Made by a program: the position numbers and the translations under genes. This document shows, in pieces, positions 61,015 through 64,000 of a DNA stretch of 64,000 nucleotides. The DNA comes from Nannocystis sp. (GTDB lineage: Bacteria; Myxococcota_A; Polyangia; Nannocystales; Nannocystaceae), in contig JADJRG010000017.1 in the NCBI GenBank assembly GCA_016712315.1, forward strand, positions 744,001 through 808,000. Direction: 5' to 3'. The notes under the pieces were generated by a model that was given only the letters and a program-made list of their open reading frames with translations, did no database searches and was not told where the DNA came from. Position 1 is the first letter of the stretch, and every line of letters begins with the position of its first letter.

Positions 61015-61299
61015 ATGTCCAACATCTTCGTGACCTTCACCTCCGCCGAGGGCCAAGTCCGCCTCCGCATGCCGCGATCTGTGGTCATGGTCGAGATCGC
61101 CGACGACGCCGACACCAGCACCGCCGTCCACGTGCAGACCACCATCCGCCGCCCTGGGCCAGACGAGCGCGCCGTCGAACGCGTCATCATCGCCACCGCG
61201 GAGCAAGTGATCGAGCAGCTCATCGCCTTCTACCGGGGCTCCGCTGCCGGCAAGGTCGAGCTGATCCGATGGTCTCACAACCGCGGGGTCGCCATCTGA
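61015..61299 (+). CDS. Uncharacterised 94-residue protein
   Basis: SNIFVTFTSAEGQVRLRMPR and AVHVQTTIRRPGPDERAVER suggest a small beta-alpha fold, ending with a helix (ATAEQVIEQLIAFYRGSAAG). No family known. ATG at 61015 lacks a clear ribosome site because a CATAAC site occupies it, so translation may be leaderless or regulated. It probably forms a unit with the kinase that follows. Confidence 0.6.
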   Translation: MSNIFVTFTSAEGQVRLRMPRSVVMVEIADDADTSTAVHVQTTIRRPGPDERAVERVIIATAEQVIEQLIAFYRGSAAGKVELIRWSHNRGVAI

Positions 61300-61334
61300 C
61301 CCGCCGGGCCGCGTGCCAGATCTCACGACATATG

Positions 61335-61367
61335 GTTATGAAATCTGCGCGTCGCAACGTTATGAAA
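61335..61367. promoter_or_regulatory. Two GTTATGAAA sites upstream of the kinase
   Basis: GTTATGAAA at 61335-61343 and 61359-61367, 24 bp apart, 55-85 bp before the kinase ATG at 61422. They are the inverse of the sites before the 94-aa gene; a further copy (as TTTCATAAC) is at 59256-59264 upstream of integrase 2. Confidence 0.45.
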
Positions 61368-61421
61368 CATCTTCCCGGCCGCGGGGCCGTAGCCCCTCCA
61401 GGCCCGACAAGGAGCCCCCTC

Positions 61422-62516
61422 ATGACCATCGCCTCGGCCTCTTCTTCCACGCCCAAGGAGCTCCTGCGCCCGCGCGGCCCCGACCTACGCGGCCGCACGC
61501 TGCTCGACCGCTTCCGCCTCGACGCTCTGCTCGCCTTCGGCGGCATGGCTGACATCTACCAGGCCCTCGACCTACGCCTGCGCCGCCGCGTCGCGATCAA
61601 GGCGCTGCACCCCGAACACGGCCGCGCCCCTGATCAGCGCCGCCGATTTTTTCAAGAGGCCGTGCTCGGCGCCCAGATCGATCACCCCCACGTGGTCCCG
61701 ATCTTCGATCACGGCGAAGAGCGCGCGCTCGGCGGTGAGCCGGTGCTCTTCCTCGTCCTGCCGCTTCTACAAGGTGTCACCCTGCGCCAGCGGCTCCTTG
61801 AGCCCGCGATGCCGATCGCCGACGCCTTGCGCCTCACGATCCAGCTCCTCGACGGCCTCGCCGAGCTCCACAAGCTCGGCGCCGTGCATCGCGACCTTAA
61901 ACCTGAAAACTGTCTCATCGTTCAGCGTCATGGCCGCGATCACCTCATCCTGCTCGACCTCGGCCTCGCAAAAGTTCACACCGGCCCGCTGCTCTCGCTC
62001 GCGCCCTCCTCGGCCCCTGGCGCGATGATCGGCACCCTCGCCTACGTCTCCCCCGAGCAAGCGCGCGAGCAGCCGATCACCCCCGCCGCCGACATCTACG
62101 CCGTCGGCGTGATCTTGTTCGAGCTGCTCACCCGACGTGTACCTTTCCCCGGCACGACCGCCCTCGAGGTGCTCAGCGCCCACGCCAGTGAGCAGGCCCC
62201 TTCTGTCACCGAGCGAGCGCCCGATCGTGGGATCTCCGACGATCTCGAGGCCCTCGTCGCCCGCGCCCTGCACAAGAATCCAGCCCAGCGCCCCGCGAGC
62301 GCCGATGCGTTCCGCCGGGCACTCGAGGTCACGGCGGGGCAGGTAGCCGCCTCCGACGACGGCTATGAGAACGCGAAGGCGAGCCTCACCGCCTGGCGCG
62401 ACTGCGCCGACCATGAGGCCCTCGTGCGCGCGCGCCTCGCTGCGGAGAAAAACGCCGTGTGGTCTCCGCTGGTGGAGCTGATCGAGATCGCAACCGACGC
62501 CGCCGGCCCGGCCTGA
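61422..62516 (+). CDS. Soluble Ser/Thr protein kinase
   Basis: 364 aa from MTIASASSSTPKELLRP. Complete Hanks kinase: FGGMADIYQALDLRLRRRVA, IKAL lysine, HRDLKPENCLIV, LLDLGLAKV (DLG instead of DFG, common and usually active), GTLAYVSPEQAREQ and DIYAVGVILFELLTRRVPF. No transmembrane helix; a ~60-residue helical tail (YENAKASLTAWRDCADHEAL) follows. Earlier in-frame starts would overlap the operator-like sites. Confidence 0.92.
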   Translation: MTIASASSSTPKELLRPRGPDLRGRTLLDRFRLDALLAFGGMADIYQALDLRLRRRVAIKALHPEHGRAPDQRRRFFQEAVLGAQIDHPHVVPIFDHGEERALGGEPVLFLVLPLLQGVTLRQRLLEPAMPIADALRLTIQLLDGLAELHKLGAVHRDLKPENCLIVQRHGRDHLILLDLGLAKVHTGPLLSLAPSSAPGAMIGTLAYVSPEQAREQPITPAADIYAVGVILFELLTRRVPFPGTTALEVLSAHASEQAPSVTERAPDRGISDDLEALVARALHKNPAQRPASADAFRRALEVTAGQVAASDDGYENAKASLTAWRDCADHEALVRARLAAEKNAVWSPLVELIEIATDAAGPA

Positions 62517-62822
62517 TGGCTCGGATGCGTCCATGCGAGCATCTGACGGACCGGATCCACGCGTTGATCTGACGGGAGGGGATCCCGAGCGCGCGTAGGT
62601 ATTTCCGGCTCAAAGGCGCGCGCGGAGAAGGTGGAGGCCGCTGGGCCCAGTCGCACCGGCTCGTGCGCCGACTTGACACCCACGCCGCTCTCAGTACTGT
62701 GCTGGAGTGCTGAGTGGATGTGTGACGGGGCGAGCTGGGCGGCGGCATCATCCGGCCCGCGCGGCTTGATCCTCGAAGAGCGTGGCGCGGCGCGCAGAGC
62801 GGGCGCCGGGGGGCGGCAGTAC
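62517..62822. other. 306-bp gap without a supported gene
   Basis: An open plus frame continues through it into the next gene but shows no homology and no ribosome site. I see no repeat or RNA gene. Confidence 0.4.
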
Positions 62823-63170
62823 ATGACAGTGACAGTGCAATCAATCAAGATCAGCGGCGCGGGAGAATTCACGACCCCTGGGGGTAACTACACGTACGAG
62901 GAGAGCGGGCACGGCAGCGTGCAGGCCAACGCGAACACTGTGGCCACGATCCTCCAAGACGCCGATATCGGCGACGGACGATGCCGGGGCGACCAGATGA
63001 CACAGACCCTGCCCCACAATAAGAGCAGCGCGTCTCAGAATCAGAGCAGTTTTCACACCCACGCGTCGACGTCTCGGGGCGGGGGCAGCTATCAGGTGTT
63101 CTATATGTGGACGTGGACATCCAAGACGAAGGAGCTGGCGATCACCGTCTCGATAGTGAGGCACAAGTAA
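62823..63170 (+). CDS. Uncharacterised small secreted-looking protein
   Basis: 115 aa: MTVTVQSIKISGAGEFTTPG, NYTYEESGHGSVQANANTVA, SSFHTHASTSRGGGSYQVFY. Short beta strands, Ser/His/Gln-rich middle and MWTWTSKTKELAITVSIVRH at the end. No signal peptide or family. Less GC-rich codons (CAATCAATC, CAGAATCAG) than the neighbours. The ATG at 62823 is preceded by GGGGGCGG. Confidence 0.5.
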   Translation: MTVTVQSIKISGAGEFTTPGGNYTYEESGHGSVQANANTVATILQDADIGDGRCRGDQMTQTLPHNKSSASQNQSSFHTHASTSRGGGSYQVFYMWTWTSKTKELAITVSIVRHK

Positions 63171-63226
63171 TAGGAACGGCGCGCCTGAGCCCTGGCCGGG
63201 CACATGCTCGTCTTCCGCTGGGGTCT

Positions 63227-64000
63227 TTAGTGAGAGGGCATCGATGGCCCCCGTACCTCGGCGAGCGCGAGCGAGGCAGTCCGGCCGTAGCTACGCTCGC
63301 AGGTCCCCCATTTGGCGGTAGCGCCTGCGAGGGACTCGGCGAGGTAACGCTTGCGCTGCTCGGGGGTGAGGCAAACGGTGGTCCTCGCACGAAGCTGGTC
63401 GCGGAGCGTGACAGGGTCGATGGTCCAGATGCGCGCGGTGCCGTCGACGGAGGCGGTGACGACGCTGCGCCCGTCCGGCGAGAACGACGCCGACACGACC
63501 TCCTCCTCGTGACCGCGGAGGACCTCCGGCTCGCCGGAGCCGTCGGCTCGCCACACGCGCGCGGTGCCGTCCCAGGAGGCGGTGACGACGCTGCGCCCGT
63601 CCGGCGAGAACGACGCCGACACGACCCTCCCCGCGTGACCGAGGAGGACAACCGGCTCGCCGGAGCCGTCGGCTCGCCACACACGTGCGGTGCCGTCTTC
63701 GGAGCCGGTGACGACGCTGCGCCCGTCCGGCGAGAACGACGCCGACACGACCCCCCATTCGTGACCGAGGAGGACAACCGGCTCGCCGGAGCCGTCGGCT
63801 CGCCACACGCGCGCGGTGCCGTCCAAGGAGGCGGTGACGACGCTGCGCCCGTCCGGCGAGAACGACGCCGACACGACCCTCCCCGCGTGACCGCGGAGGA
63901 CAACCGCCTCGCCGGAGCCGTCGGCTCGCCACACTCGCGCGGCTCCGGCGGTGACGACGCTGCGCCCGTCCGGCGAGAACGACGCCGTCTCGTGACCTCG
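63227..64000 (-). CDS. WD40 repeat protein, C-terminal part (runs off window)
   Basis: The frame enters from the window end without a start. Four full 42-residue WD40 blades (VVSASFSPDGRSVVTASLDG, TARVWRADGSGEPVVLLGHE) plus a shortened one at the edge, then a ~70-residue tail (IDPVTLRDQLRARTTVCLTP) that is the usual C-terminus of WD40 proteins fused to kinases or NTPases in myxobacteria. The 126-bp units are nearly identical, so they were copied recently. The edge blade lacks the segments between GH and ASF and before TARV, in frame. Confidence 0.9.
   Translation of the reverse strand, partial: RGHETASFSPDGRSVVTAGAARVWRADGSGEAVVLRGHAGRVVSASFSPDGRSVVTASLDGTARVWRADGSGEPVVLLGHEWGVVSASFSPDGRSVVTGSEDGTARVWRADGSGEPVVLLGHAGRVVSASFSPDGRSVVTASWDGTARVWRADGSGEPEVLRGHEEEVVSASFSPDGRSVVTASVDGTARIWTIDPVTLRDQLRARTTVCLTPEQRKRYLAESLAGATAKWGTCERSYGRTASLALAEVRGPSMPSH

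Overview
The window is high-GC DNA that reads like a Nannocystis-type myxobacterium. It carries lipoproteins with Ser/Thr-rich linkers followed by DUF4215 cysteine-rich repeats, several Hanks-type Ser/Thr kinases including one with a TPR tail, FG-GAP/VCBS surface proteins, and secreted lectin, protease and toxin-like proteins. No replication, ribosomal or central-metabolism block is present; this is accessory chromosome.

Layout. 0-7.5 kb: 5' part of an arginine:glycine amidinotransferase-like gene, a beta-trefoil repeat protein, a gingipain-like C25 protease and a beta/gamma-crystallin + aerolysin-type pore-former fusion. 7.5-20.6 kb: GNAT acetyltransferase, YcaQ-type glycosylase, a truncated kinase, a glycine-rich/coiled-coil protein, a degenerate kinase, a DUF4246 oxygenase-like protein and a one-domain voltage-gated cation channel with an acidic TLEDWTD filter. 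20.6-31 kb: integrase and integrase relics, lipoproteins, a HELTH metallopeptidase, isochorismatase-like and HCCA-isomerase-like enzymes. 31-38 kb: a TPR kinase with five 36-bp N-terminal repeats, and lipoproteins including a DUF4215/fibrinogen-like protein. 38-41.5 kb: an intact-ended ISL3-type element with an 8-bp duplication inside an acyltransferase-like gene, then an alphaproteobacterial-looking nudC. 41.5-50 kb: membrane and methyltransferase genes, an outer-membrane protein, a microviridin-type graspetide cluster (precursor + two ATP-grasp ligases), a SOUL protein and a tachylectin-like propeller. 50-64 kb: a large frameshifted gene, two tRNA-like genes, an FGE-like protein, a low-GC profilin gene inserted in a ctlX relic, a truncated FG-GAP protein, a second HTH-integrase, kinase relics, a kinase and a WD40 repeat protein.

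The dominant theme is a fragmented accessory region. Two intact tyrosine recombinases of one family (N-terminal excisionase-like HTH fused to an integrase) and at least three relics of it are spread through the window. A ~59-bp element (F) lies upstream of both intact copies and one relic. A doublet of TTTTGCC-like heptamers with 11-bp period lies at the 3' end of both integrases and also alone at three further gene-fragment junctions. Pieces of FG-GAP and kinase genes lie beside these sites, and the pieces are complementary. Many reading frames also carry small indels, so gene decay and assembly error both have to be considered.

Most promising biology: (1) a two-core microviridin-type graspetide operon; (2) a bacterial profilin on a low-GC island; (3) the crystallin-aerolysin fusion beside a C25 protease; (4) the recombinase family with its F element and doublet sites; (5) a channel with a calcium-channel-like filter; (6) a pair of tRNA genes with unusual anticodons and discriminator bases.
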